Positions 31,562-40,173 of a stretch of 52,254 nt of DNA are shown here, one piece after another. Both the position numbers and the translations under genes were made by a program. Numbering within the stretch: the stretch's first letter is position 1; the number at the start of each line of letters is the position of its first letter. The DNA is taken from assembly GCA_006226755.1 (NCBI GenBank), contig SBGE01000059.1:1-52254 (forward strand), in the 5' to 3' direction. The stretch is from Deltaproteobacteria bacterium. Lineage in GTDB: Bacteria; Bdellovibrionota; Bacteriovoracia; Bacteriovoracales; Bacteriovoracaceae. The notes under the pieces are model-generated. The model was not told where the DNA came from. It worked only from the letters and a program-made list of their open reading frames with translations, and did not search any database.

Positions 31562-33982
31562 ATGGTTACAAACTACGAGGGTGACAACATAGAGTTCAAA
31601 GAAGATCTCCCCCTCTTACCCGTCAGGGACATCGTAGTTTATCCTTTCATGATTTTACCCCTATTCGTAGGAAGAGAGTCAAGTATTCAGGCAGTCGAAC
31701 ATGCACTGAATGAAAGTAACAGACTCATCTTACTCTCAAGTCAAAAAGACATTACTGCTGAGAGTCCTGCGCCAAGTGAAATTTACGAGCTTGGAACTGT
31801 GGCAATGATCATGAGAATGAGAAAGCTACCAGATGGTCGAATTAAAATTCTAGTGCAGGGTCTAACTAAGGCCAGAATCAAAGATTTTATCAGCGAAGAA
31901 CCTTACTTCGTAGCAAAAGTCGACAAAGTGGAAGACGCAAAAATTGAAGAGACTTCAGTTGCTGTGAACGCACTAATGAGAACAATCAGAGAACAACTTG
32001 AGAGGGTTATCACTCAAGGGAAAGTTCTTTCGCCAGATATCCTAATGGTACTTGAAGATATTCAAGACCCGGGAAGATTAGCTGATCTTGTTGCCTCAAA
32101 TCTAAACTTGCATGTTGGTGAAGCCCAAATGATTCTAGAAATTCTAGATCCAATTGAAAGGCTTAATAGAATCAACGATATTCTTGGAAGAGAACTTGAA
32201 ATTCTCGCCATGCAAGCCAAAATCAAAAATAATGCAAAAGAGGAAATCTCAAAAAATCAAAAAGAGTTTTTCCTTAGAGAGCAAATCAAAGCCATCAAAA
32301 ATGAACTTGGAGATGGTGTAGAAGAACCAGAAGATGAAATTGCAGAATTCAAAGCAAAAGTAGAGAAAGCAGGAATGCCGGAAGAGGTTGAAAAAGAAAC
32401 TCTTAAGCAAGTTCAGCGTCTTGAAAAAATGCATCCTGATTCTTCAGAGTCCAGTATTGTTAGAAGTTATCTCGAGTGGCTGACAGAACTTCCATGGTCA
32501 ACAAGCTCAGAAGAACATCTCGATCTGGATCTTGCTCAAAAGATTCTTGATGAAGATCATTTTGATCTTAGAAAAGTAAAAGAAAGAATTCTTGAATATC
32601 TTGCTGTGAGAAGACTCAAAGGCAAGAATATGAAAGGACCTATCCTTTGTTTCAGTGGACCTCCAGGTGTTGGTAAAACCTCTCTTGGGAAATCCATCGC
32701 TAAATCCATGGGAAGAGAATTTGTTAGAATTTCTCTCGGTGGTGTGAAGGACGAAGCTGAGATCAGAGGACATAGAAGAACTTATGTTGGCTCAATGCCA
32801 GGTAGAGTTATTCAAGCACTCAAGCAAGTCAAAACCAACAACCCAGTAATTCTTCTGGATGAAGTGGACAAGCTTGGTGGAGACTTCAAAGGCGATCCTT
32901 CTTCGGCGCTACTAGAAGTTCTTGACCCTGAACAAAATAGCACTTTCAGAGACCATTATCTGAATGTTCCTTTTGACCTCTCAAACGTGATGTTCATTGC
33001 AACCTCAAACGTCCTGGAAAATATTCCTGGTCCTTTGAGAGACAGAATGGAAGTCATCAACTTGAGCGGTTACACTCAAGAAGAAAAAGTACAGATTTCG
33101 AAGAAGTATCTAATTCCAAAACAAATGGAAGAAAATGGTATTTCTGATGACCATATCAAGTTTACGGATGAAGGTGTTCACGCTGTTATCGAGCACTTTA
33201 CTTCTGAAGCTGGTTTGAGAAATCTTGAAAGAAAAATCGGTGCACTTTGTAGAAAAGTCGCTATGAAAATTGCCAAAGGTGAAGCTGACAAGACACATAT
33301 TGTGACAAATACAGTTTTCAAACTTCTTGGACCTCCTGTTTTCACTAGAGAAGATGACAACAAGGAAAATGAAGTTGGTGTTTGTACAGGTCTTGCTTGG
33401 ACAGCTGCTGGTGGAGAGATTCTTTATATTGAATCAACCAAAATGAAAGGAAAAGGACTCACCCTTACCGGACAGCTTGGTGACGTGATGAAAGAATCTG
33501 CCCAAACTGCTGTTGGTTTCATTAGAAGTAAGGCGCTTGATTTTGGAATAAGTGAAGATGCATTTGAAGAAAATGAAATACATATTCACCTACCAGCAGG
33601 AGCCATTCCTAAAGATGGTCCAAGTGCCGGGATTACTCTTGCAACAACTCTTGTCAGTCTTCTCACAGAAAAGGCGATCAAGAAGTCAGTTGCCATGACA
33701 GGTGAAATCACCCTTACAGGAAAAGTTCTTCCTGTTGGTGGGATTAAAGAAAAAGCTTTGGCCGCCATGAGAAGAAATATTGATACAGTCATTATTCCAT
33801 GGAAGAACCAAAAGGATCTTGTTGATATTCCTGATGAATATAGAGCGAAAATCAACTTCATTCCTGTTAAGTCTTTTGAAGAAGTTCTGGAAATTGCCCT
33901 CGAAGGATGGGAAGGAAAGACAACATTCAAAAAGAAAGAAAAGACCAAAAAGAAAACCAATACAACTCCGATGGCAGCCTAA
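31562..33982 (+). CDS. lon: ATP-dependent protease Lon
   Basis: LPLLPVRDIVVYPFMILPLFVGRE, FSGPPGVGKTSLGKSIA, catalytic KDGPSAGIT; RBS GGAGGA before ATG at 31562. Confidence 0.97.
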   Translation: MVTNYEGDNIEFKEDLPLLPVRDIVVYPFMILPLFVGRESSIQAVEHALNESNRLILLSSQKDITAESPAPSEIYELGTVAMIMRMRKLPDGRIKILVQGLTKARIKDFISEEPYFVAKVDKVEDAKIEETSVAVNALMRTIREQLERVITQGKVLSPDILMVLEDIQDPGRLADLVASNLNLHVGEAQMILEILDPIERLNRINDILGRELEILAMQAKIKNNAKEEISKNQKEFFLREQIKAIKNELGDGVEEPEDEIAEFKAKVEKAGMPEEVEKETLKQVQRLEKMHPDSSESSIVRSYLEWLTELPWSTSSEEHLDLDLAQKILDEDHFDLRKVKERILEYLAVRRLKGKNMKGPILCFSGPPGVGKTSLGKSIAKSMGREFVRISLGGVKDEAEIRGHRRTYVGSMPGRVIQALKQVKTNNPVILLDEVDKLGGDFKGDPSSALLEVLDPEQNSTFRDHYLNVPFDLSNVMFIATSNVLENIPGPLRDRMEVINLSGYTQEEKVQISKKYLIPKQMEENGISDDHIKFTDEGVHAVIEHFTSEAGLRNLERKIGALCRKVAMKIAKGEADKTHIVTNTVFKLLGPPVFTREDDNKENEVGVCTGLAWTAAGGEILYIESTKMKGKGLTLTGQLGDVMKESAQTAVGFIRSKALDFGISEDAFEENEIHIHLPAGAIPKDGPSAGITLATTLVSLLTEKAIKKSVAMTGEITLTGKVLPVGGIKEKALAAMRRNIDTVIIPWKNQKDLVDIPDEYRAKINFIPVKSFEEVLEIALEGWEGKTTFKKKEKTKKKTNTTPMAA

Positions 33983-33992
33983 CTGCCATCGG
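33968..33992 (+). terminator. Hairpin straddling lon stop codon
   Basis: CCGATGGCAG-CCTAA-CTGCCATCGG followed by TCTTCATTTT; 10-bp perfect stem. Confidence 0.75.
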
Positions 33993-34121
33993 TCTTCATT
34001 TTAGTTTTCCGACTAATTCACTCCGGGACTCTCTTGTTCTGGAGCTAGATCTCAGAAATCATACTTTTTCCTAAACACGTTCTGCTGTAAAATCTAACTA
34101 AGACAAAATTAAAGGATTGAT

Positions 34122-34514
34122 ATGTCTTCAAGAAAGAAAAAGTTACGAATTGTTGTAGTTGATGATTCTGAATTCAGTCGACAAACTACAGTCGAAGTTT
34201 TGAATGAAGCTGGATTTGATGTTGTTGGGTCTTTTGGCTCAGCAGAGGAAACATTGAGTTTCATCAAAGTAGCTGAAGCCGACCTCTATCTTCTTGATGT
34301 TGTCATGCCTGAAATGTCTGGTATTGAATTGGCCAAAGAAGTCAGCGGCTTGATGTCTGAAAATCGTATAATCATGATGTCTAGTCTAAATACAGAAAGT
34401 ATAGTCATTGAATCTATTTCAAATGGAGCAATCGACTTTCTGCCAAAACCTTTTGAAAAAGATGATTTAATCAGAGCGGTTGGAAAAGTGGCCGTCGATC
34501 TTGAAAAGGATTAG
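34122..34514 (+). CDS. Single-domain CheY-like response regulator
   Basis: RIVVVDDSEFSRQTT, DLYLLDVVMPEMSGIEL, GAIDFLPKPFEKDDL. Confidence 0.92.
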   Translation: MSSRKKKLRIVVVDDSEFSRQTTVEVLNEAGFDVVGSFGSAEETLSFIKVAEADLYLLDVVMPEMSGIELAKEVSGLMSENRIIMMSSLNTESIVIESISNGAIDFLPKPFEKDDLIRAVGKVAVDLEKD

Positions 34515-34882
34515 TGATGTTTTTCATGCTTAAATTCACAATTTATTTCTCAATAAGCTTTGTTATTCTTTGTATACCAATACAAAACAGAACACTTTTT
34601 AATTTGATTCATAAACATGCAAGTCCATACACAACCCAGATCTTCTCAGAAGTAGAAAAGGCTGCATCCAATCAAATCCAAAAAGGGAGTAAATTCACCA
34701 AAAAGTTTTTCTCCAATTCGAATCCGGATCAACAAGACAAGGTTATTGCCAAGTTTTCATCAACTAAGAAGCCTATGATGGAAAATGTAGAAGAATTGAT
34801 GAAAGATGAGGATACGGAAGAAGAGGGATATACTGTCGAAGAAAAAGAATTACTGAACAAGATATTAAAAGAGGCCCGATAA
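34514..34882 (+). CDS. Hypothetical protein with N-terminal hydrophobic segment
   Basis: 122 aa, overlaps preceding gene by 1 nt, ends in terminator. Confidence 0.7.
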   Translation: MMFFMLKFTIYFSISFVILCIPIQNRTLFNLIHKHASPYTTQIFSEVEKAASNQIQKGSKFTKKFFSNSNPDQQDKVIAKFSSTKKPMMENVEELMKDEDTEEEGYTVEEKELLNKILKEAR

Positions 34883-34894
34883 CGGGCCTCTTTT
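34867..34894. terminator. Bidirectional rho-independent terminator
   Basis: AAAAGAGGCCCG-ATAA-CGGGCCTCTTTT, 12-bp perfect arms. Confidence 0.92.
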
Positions 34895-34904
34895 ATTACA
34901 CAAC

Positions 34905-35005
34905 AACTATGAACAACTTGAGCTGGAACGTGAACTACAACTAAAACAACTTCAACAACAACTTCAACTCTAACAACAACTACAACTTTTAACTAAACAA
35001 CTTGA
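34905..35005. repeat. AAC/GTT-rich low-complexity tract
   Basis: Irregular repeats of CAACAACTT / AACTACAAC between the terminator and the small peptide gene. Confidence 0.8.
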
Positions 35006-35013
35006 TTGGCATT

Positions 35014-35208
35014 TTATTGTTGGCCAACAACACTTCCGTTCGAAGTTTCAGCAGGCTGATTTCCACCTTCATTCTGATCTACATGAGATCTACTTACTGA
35101 ACTTCCATCAGAACACTCAGTACTTGCGTCTTCCGACAATGCAAATGCTGATGTAGCTGAACCAAAAACAATTAGAGATAGCAAAATTAGTGTATTGATC
35201 TTTTTCAT
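35014..35208 (-). CDS. Small secreted Ser/Gly/Asn-rich peptide (paralog 1)
   Basis: MKKINTLILLSLIVFGSATSAFA signal peptide, mature LSEDASTECSDGSSVSRSHVDQNEGGNQPAETSNGSVVGQQ; GGAGGG RBS before 35208. Confidence 0.8.
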   Translation of the reverse strand: MKKINTLILLSLIVFGSATSAFALSEDASTECSDGSSVSRSHVDQNEGGNQPAETSNGSVVGQQ

Positions 35209-35247
35209 AAACCCTCCAAAGCGTTTCACTCTTTTGCTATTTATAGA

Positions 35248-35263
35248 TGCACGCGGCGTGCCA
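35248..35263 (-). promoter_or_regulatory. Sigma54-like -24/-12 element upstream of small peptide 1
   Basis: TGGCACGCCGCGTGCA: GG and GC separated by 10 nt; about 41 nt from ATG. Confidence 0.5.
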
Positions 35264-35377
35264 AAGTTAAAATACCTAAATTCAGAGATTTAAGTACTAG
35301 AAGGCCGTCTAAAAAGCTGACTTTGACTAAAAATGTGACGATTTTTGGGCCTTAAAGGCCTGGAGCTAACCGAGAGG

Positions 35378-36763
35378 TTAGCCCATAAATTTCAACAACT
35401 TACGTATTTTACTAAGCTTTGAACTGGTGTAGGGTGGATATTTGATGGGAATGTCCAACATTTGGCGTCTCTTCATTACTGCCCTGAAGTGCGAAAACGT
35501 ATCGAAGGAGAACTTACCATGATACATCCCCATTCCACTGGCCCCTACGCCGCCAAACGGGAGGGTATCACTTGAAAGATGAAGAAGAGTATCATTGATA
35601 CAAACTCCACCTGAAGAAGTCCTCTCCAAAATCTTTGTTTCCAGTTCCTCATTATTAGTAAAAATATAGAGGGCCAAAGGTTTAGGCCTCGAGTTAACAA
35701 ACTTTATACCCTCATCAATATTCTTAATTTTTATCAAAGGACAAAGTGGTCCAAAAATCTCTTCTCTCATCACACTAGAATCGAACTGGGCCTTTAGAAT
35801 CGTGGGTGAAATATATTTGGCTTCACGATCAGAGTCTCCTCCAAGAAGAATCTCTTCTTTGGTGAAATAACCCATGAGTCGATCAAAGTGTCGTTGATTA
35901 ATTATTTTTCCATAGTCATCAGAGACTTTTGGATCCTTTCCATAAAGCTCATTAATGTACTTTTCAAACAAAGGTACTATCTTTTCGTAATGCTTTTCCT
36001 CGACGAGTAAATAATCTGGGGCGACACAAGTCTGACCGGCATTAAAGAACTTCCCCCAGGTAATTCTCTTGATTGTCAGGTCCAAATCCACATCACCCAC
36101 AATAAAACATGGGCTCTTACCACCCAGCTCCAATGTAACAGGAGTAAGATGCTTGGATGCCTTTTCCATTACGATTTTTCCAACAAACTCGTTTCCAGTA
36201 TAGAAGATATAGTCAAATGGTAGATCAAGAAGAGCTTGAGTTTCCTCTACAGCCCCTTCTACAACGCTTATATAGCTGTTTGAGAAGTGATTTTTGATGA
36301 GATCAGCAACTATTTTTGAAGTTGCAGGAGCTACCTCTGAAGGCTTTAAAATGGCAGTATTTCCGGCAGCAATCGCACCGACGAGAGGAGAAATCAATAA
36401 CTGAAATGGATAGTTCCAAGGACTGATGATCAGCACTGTTCCTAGCGGCTCAGGCTTAATATAGGAAGATGCTGGGAAGTGAAGCAAAGACGTCGAAACA
36501 GATTTAGTCCGCGCCCACTTGTCGATATTGTGAATGGCCTTATCTATTTCCAAGATACAAAATCCTGTCTCACTCACATAGGCCTCAAATTCACTTTTTC
36601 CAAGATCTTCCTTGAGGGCATCATGAATGGCCTTCTCATTTTTTTCAATGAGATCTCGGAGTCTTGCTAATTGATTTTTTCGAAAGCTAATTGAGAGAGT
36701 CTCACCTTCAGAAAAGTAATTCTTATGGTCTTCAAAAATGGATTTGATCGATTCGAGTGACAT
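35378..36763 (-). CDS. Aldehyde dehydrogenase (class 3-like)
   Basis: PLGTVLIISPWNYPFQLLISPLVGAIAAGNTAILKPSE, VTLELGGKSPCFI, FFNAGQTCVAPDY. Confidence 0.94.
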   Translation of the reverse strand: MSLESIKSIFEDHKNYFSEGETLSISFRKNQLARLRDLIEKNEKAIHDALKEDLGKSEFEAYVSETGFCILEIDKAIHNIDKWARTKSVSTSLLHFPASSYIKPEPLGTVLIISPWNYPFQLLISPLVGAIAAGNTAILKPSEVAPATSKIVADLIKNHFSNSYISVVEGAVEETQALLDLPFDYIFYTGNEFVGKIVMEKASKHLTPVTLELGGKSPCFIVGDVDLDLTIKRITWGKFFNAGQTCVAPDYLLVEEKHYEKIVPLFEKYINELYGKDPKVSDDYGKIINQRHFDRLMGYFTKEEILLGGDSDREAKYISPTILKAQFDSSVMREEIFGPLCPLIKIKNIDEGIKFVNSRPKPLALYIFTNNEELETKILERTSSGGVCINDTLLHLSSDTLPFGGVGASGMGMYHGKFSFDTFSHFRAVMKRRQMLDIPIKYPPYTSSKLSKIRKLLKFMG

Positions 36764-36807
36764 GATTTACCCCAGTGTTAAGGAGTATTATTCTACCTAA
36801 AAAATCT

Positions 36808-36845
36808 AAAAAGGCCCGCTGGACGTTTTTCCAGGGGGCCTTTTT
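36808..36845 (-). terminator. Rho-independent terminator downstream of small peptide 2
   Basis: AAAAAGGCCCGCTGGACGTTTTTCCAGGGGGCCTTTTT inverted repeat. Confidence 0.85.
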
Positions 36846-36880
36846 ATAAGAGACGCTTTTTAGGGGGGGATTGGTTTTTT

Positions 36881-37060
36881 TTACTGTTGTGTAGCATTAC
36901 CAGTGTTAGAAGTGCTCGTAGATGCATCATTAACAACTACTGGTTGAGCAGATCTTGAACTCTGGTCAGAATGAACACACTCAGTCGATGTATTTTCACC
37001 TGTTGCAAAAGTTGTATTTGCAATCATAAGTGTGAATACAATCAAAATAAGCTTTTTCAT
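36881..37060 (-). CDS. Small secreted Ser/Thr/Asn-rich peptide (paralog 2)
   Basis: 59-aa ORF missing from the track: MKKLILIVFTLMIANTTFATGENTSTECVHSDQSSRSAQPVVVNDASTSTSNTGNATQQ; GGAGG RBS; same layout as paralog 1. Confidence 0.8.
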   Translation of the reverse strand: MKKLILIVFTLMIANTTFATGENTSTECVHSDQSSRSAQPVVVNDASTSTSNTGNATQQ

Positions 37061-37097
37061 AACTACCTCCGGGCATTAACTCTTTGCCTAGAATAGT

Positions 37098-37113
37098 TGC
37101 AGAAAGCATGCCA
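37098..37113 (-). promoter_or_regulatory. Sigma54-like -24/-12 element upstream of small peptide 2
   Basis: TGGCATGCTTTCTGCA: GG-N10-GC; about 39 nt from ATG. Confidence 0.5.
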
Positions 37114-37194
37114 CTTTTCTCACTCAAATTTTCAGGGATTTATACAAGCTGAGGTGTTAATTTTTTAGACAGTATTTAAGAGAGTGAACAAAAA

Positions 37195-37218
37195 AAGGCA
37201 TGCCCGAAAGCATGCCTT
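37195..37218 (-). terminator. Rho-independent terminator downstream of small peptide 3
   Basis: AAGGCATGC-CCGAAA-GCATGCCTT; T run on the minus strand. Confidence 0.88.
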
Positions 37219-37252
37219 CATTATTAAGAAAAATTTTAACTAACTAATTATA

Positions 37253-37435
37253 TTATTCGTTTGTAACGTTACCACCGTTATTACCAGTAGTACCAGTTGT
37301 CGATCCAGCAGGAGCGCTTGTATCAACCCTTGTTCCATCTACATCAGCACAGTCCGTTGGAGACTCGTCAATTGCAAATACATTCAAACTTCCCACAACT
37401 AGCGTCATAACCATTAATAGCTTCAAAGTTTTCAT
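37253..37435 (-). CDS. Small secreted Gly/Thr/Asn-rich peptide (paralog 3)
   Basis: MKTLKLLMVMTLVVGSLNVFAIDESPTDCADVDGTRVDTSAPAGSTTGTTGNNGGNVTNE; signal peptide, single Cys at comparable position. Confidence 0.78.
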   Translation of the reverse strand: MKTLKLLMVMTLVVGSLNVFAIDESPTDCADVDGTRVDTSAPAGSTTGTTGNNGGNVTNE

Positions 37436-37557
37436 CTTTATCTCCCTCACTCTTAATCTAGTGTTCGTAAACCTATTATATCTCTCTTTACGGCAATTCC
37501 TAAAAAACGTTCAACTGCCTGTAAACACGTGGAGGCCTACGCCTCCAAAAGTGGTCA

Positions 37558-39186
37558 TTACATGTTCAGGTTAACACCTGCTGGCTTAACAATACTTAGT
37601 AGACTCTGGAACGCCTGGGTCACTTGAAGTGCCATCTTATGTCCAGACTTAGATTCTACTTTCTTGATCTCACCATAGTTGTCGTAAGCTACGTTGATCT
37701 TACCAACTTCACCCATAGCGATCTCAACAGGCTTTCCAAGAGCGTTGTACTTGAAAGTCAAAGTTCTCTTCTGCTTGGTACCTTTGTCGTAATCTACCAT
37801 TTTAGTGATTCGGCCTTTTCTATCGTAGATCAAAAGAACTGACTTCCCTTTAGCATTAGTAGCTTTTGAGAGGTTTCCTTTTTTGTCGTACTCAAAATTT
37901 GTCCAACCTTTATTGTTCACAACTCTTGTGATCTTGTTGAACTTGTCATGGTACTCAAGCTTAACAAAGTCACCTTTTGTACTTGTCTTAGAAGTCAAAA
38001 GACCTTTCTTGTTGTATTCGAAAGTTGTTACATGATTTCCTCTTGTGATCTTAAGAGGAAGTGAACAACACTCTGAGTAGATTGTCTCAGTCTTGAATCC
38101 ATTGATTTCAGTAAGAATTCTATAAGTGTACTGTGATCCATCAGGACGTGTCTTGATTTCGTACTCATACTTATTCTTAGCTTCTTTTCCATTTGGAGTT
38201 TTCTTAGTAACAACAGTCCAATAATGGAAATCTGGATTCTTTGGATTGGCACCATACTCATAATTTGTAGACTCTTTATTTCTGTCTACGATTTCTGTTA
38301 CGAACTGAGTTTTCTTGTCATAGTTGATGCTTTTTTGTGAACCGTCGGCATAATCAATACCGATCATATTATGTTGTCCATCATAGCTGTATTTAAAGAT
38401 GTTCCCCGCGATGTCTTTAGTCTCGATCAGGTCGTCACCTTTATATCTATAGAAAACCTTCTTGTCGCCAACAGACCAAACTTCTTTGATTTTCCCATCT
38501 GGATACCAAGAGAAGAAAAGTTGCTTAGCTTGAGAGTCTTTGATTGATTTAAGAACTCCACCTTTTTCATAGTCGAAAGAAACTGTATAACCGTTTTTGT
38601 CTTTGATTTTTGTAAGCTTACCGTCTTTATTGAAGTATTCTGTCTTACCGTCGTTATAAACTCTTTTGAAACCTTCTTTCTCTTTGTGAACTTCTTGAAG
38701 TCCTCTCGTATTAGAATAAAGAACTGTTCCAGCTGCCAATTTCGCCTGTACATCAAACTTTCTCGCATAAGCTTGTCTGATCTCAGCATCACCCATAAGT
38801 TTTTTCTTGAGGGTTTCAGCAACTTTGTCTGTAACTGTTGTTTTCTTTCTCATTGCTTCGATGATCTTGTCTGCAGCTGCAGCTGGATCAACGGCTGACT
38901 TAGGTGTAAACCTGGTCAAAGCACCTGAACCGTTCTCATGAACAACAACAGATCCATCAGCAGATACAGTTAGGAATGTTTCGTAATCACTACCCCAACC
39001 AAATCCAAACCAACCTTTCTCAGTCGCTCTAGAGTTATAAGTTCTGACAACTTTCAAATCATGTCCACCACCCGGAACAATAATGTCCGTGTAGGAAATG
39101 TAAAAGTTCCCGTTCTTCAAATTCACCCCAGCAAACAGCGTCGCTGGCAGCAAAAGACTTAGCAAAAACAGTTTTAACAGCTTCAT
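37558..39186 (-). CDS. Secreted RHS/YD-repeat protein
   Basis: Signal peptide MKLLKLFLLSLLLPATLFAG; DUF6531-like GNFYISYTDIIVPGGGHDLKVVRTYNSR; YD repeats (YEYGANP, FEYNKKGLLTSKTSTKGD, FEYDKKGNLSKATNAKGK, LIYDRKGRITKM). Confidence 0.9.
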   Translation of the reverse strand: MKLLKLFLLSLLLPATLFAGVNLKNGNFYISYTDIIVPGGGHDLKVVRTYNSRATEKGWFGFGWGSDYETFLTVSADGSVVVHENGSGALTRFTPKSAVDPAAAADKIIEAMRKKTTVTDKVAETLKKKLMGDAEIRQAYARKFDVQAKLAAGTVLYSNTRGLQEVHKEKEGFKRVYNDGKTEYFNKDGKLTKIKDKNGYTVSFDYEKGGVLKSIKDSQAKQLFFSWYPDGKIKEVWSVGDKKVFYRYKGDDLIETKDIAGNIFKYSYDGQHNMIGIDYADGSQKSINYDKKTQFVTEIVDRNKESTNYEYGANPKNPDFHYWTVVTKKTPNGKEAKNKYEYEIKTRPDGSQYTYRILTEINGFKTETIYSECCSLPLKITRGNHVTTFEYNKKGLLTSKTSTKGDFVKLEYHDKFNKITRVVNNKGWTNFEYDKKGNLSKATNAKGKSVLLIYDRKGRITKMVDYDKGTKQKRTLTFKYNALGKPVEIAMGEVGKINVAYDNYGEIKKVESKSGHKMALQVTQAFQSLLSIVKPAGVNLNM

Positions 39187-39231
39187 GAGTTCAATCCTTT
39201 TTATACAATCCTAAAGGTTCTCTTGTGTATC

Positions 39232-39261
39232 CTTATCGGCATCTATTTTAACCGACTTTAG
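39232..39261 (-). promoter_or_regulatory. Sigma28 (FliA)-like promoter for RHS/YD gene
   Basis: Minus strand CTAAAG-N13-ATGCCGATAAG, 46 nt before ATG. Confidence 0.6.
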
Positions 39262-39277
39262 CCCTTAATCTGAAAAA

Positions 39278-40168
39278 TCAGACCTCAATTTTAACGATTT
39301 TAAGGATCACCAATCCCCCTGCAATATCAAGTAGTAAGGCCGCGATAAGGAATGCCCAACCTACAGGAGTGGTAAACATCAACATCATAGATTTTGGATC
39401 TGAGAAGAAATAAATGGTCCCAATGGCAAAAGGCATACAAAAAATTGTGGCACCCTGGAACATCCCTTGAGCTACGTAAGTCTCGATTTTTTGTCGCAAA
39501 CGTATCCTTTCACGGATTACAAACACAATAGTATCAAATACTTCCGCAAGGTTACCCCCGGTCTCCCTGAGGATATTAATGGAAGCAACAAACATGTCGT
39601 TATCTTGAGTGGGCACCCGCTTGGCAAGATTGTCCAAACACTCTTCTAGAGGTACACCAATTTTGTTTTGTTGAAGAATCATGTTGAATTCCTGACTGAC
39701 AGGAGCAGGCATTTCATCAACAACCATGCCAATGGCCTGAGGAACAGACAAACCAGCTCGAATACCGTTGGAGAGAAGCTGGAGAGCATCAACCATTTGC
39801 CCAGAATAAGCATCAACTCGTTTCTTAAACATATAATCAATTACAGGTTTGGGTATTTTGAAACCAGCGAATGAAACCATTAATCCAAGAATAAAACCTA
39901 GTAACCACTTTCCAAAAACACCAAAAATCAAAAATACAATCGCGCCAAAACCGACAGATATGGCCAATAGCAAATAAGTGACATGCTCAGGCTTGACCTC
40001 AATAAACATGAGCTCAAGTTTTTCCATAATGTATGTTCTTGTACCGAGAGTTTGTCTCTCGATCCAGTCAAAGATGCTGTGTGAATATTTAAAACTGAAT
40101 AGAAAAACCATGAAGCCCGTAAGCCCGATGATTCCAGTGTCTCCTAACAGTTTTACAAAAGTATCCAT
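39278..40168 (-). CDS. tadB: TadB-like pilus assembly inner-membrane protein (T2SSF domain)
   Basis: MVDALQLLSNGIRAGLSVPQAIGMVVDEMPAPVSQEF, INILRETGGNLAEVFDTIVFVIRER. Confidence 0.88.
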   Translation of the reverse strand: MDTFVKLLGDTGIIGLTGFMVFLFSFKYSHSIFDWIERQTLGTRTYIMEKLELMFIEVKPEHVTYLLLAISVGFGAIVFLIFGVFGKWLLGFILGLMVSFAGFKIPKPVIDYMFKKRVDAYSGQMVDALQLLSNGIRAGLSVPQAIGMVVDEMPAPVSQEFNMILQQNKIGVPLEECLDNLAKRVPTQDNDMFVASINILRETGGNLAEVFDTIVFVIRERIRLRQKIETYVAQGMFQGATIFCMPFAIGTIYFFSDPKSMMLMFTTPVGWAFLIAALLLDIAGGLVILKIVKIEV

Positions 40169-40173
40169 CTACT

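Noticed and set aside
35248-35263. Treating GCACG-CCG-CGTGC solely as a repressor palindrome
   Set aside because: Peptide 2 has the same spacing of flanking elements but no palindrome there, so a promoter core fits both better; still unproven.
37475-37503. Sigma54-like promoter for peptide 3
   Set aside because: No GG-N10-GC at the expected distance; TATAAT present instead.
37558-39186. RHS protein as polymorphic toxin with immunity gene
   Set aside because: The ORF ends shortly after YD repeats with no recognisable core-closing PxxxxDPxGL motif or toxin domain, and no obvious immunity gene follows; the small peptides have signal sequences.
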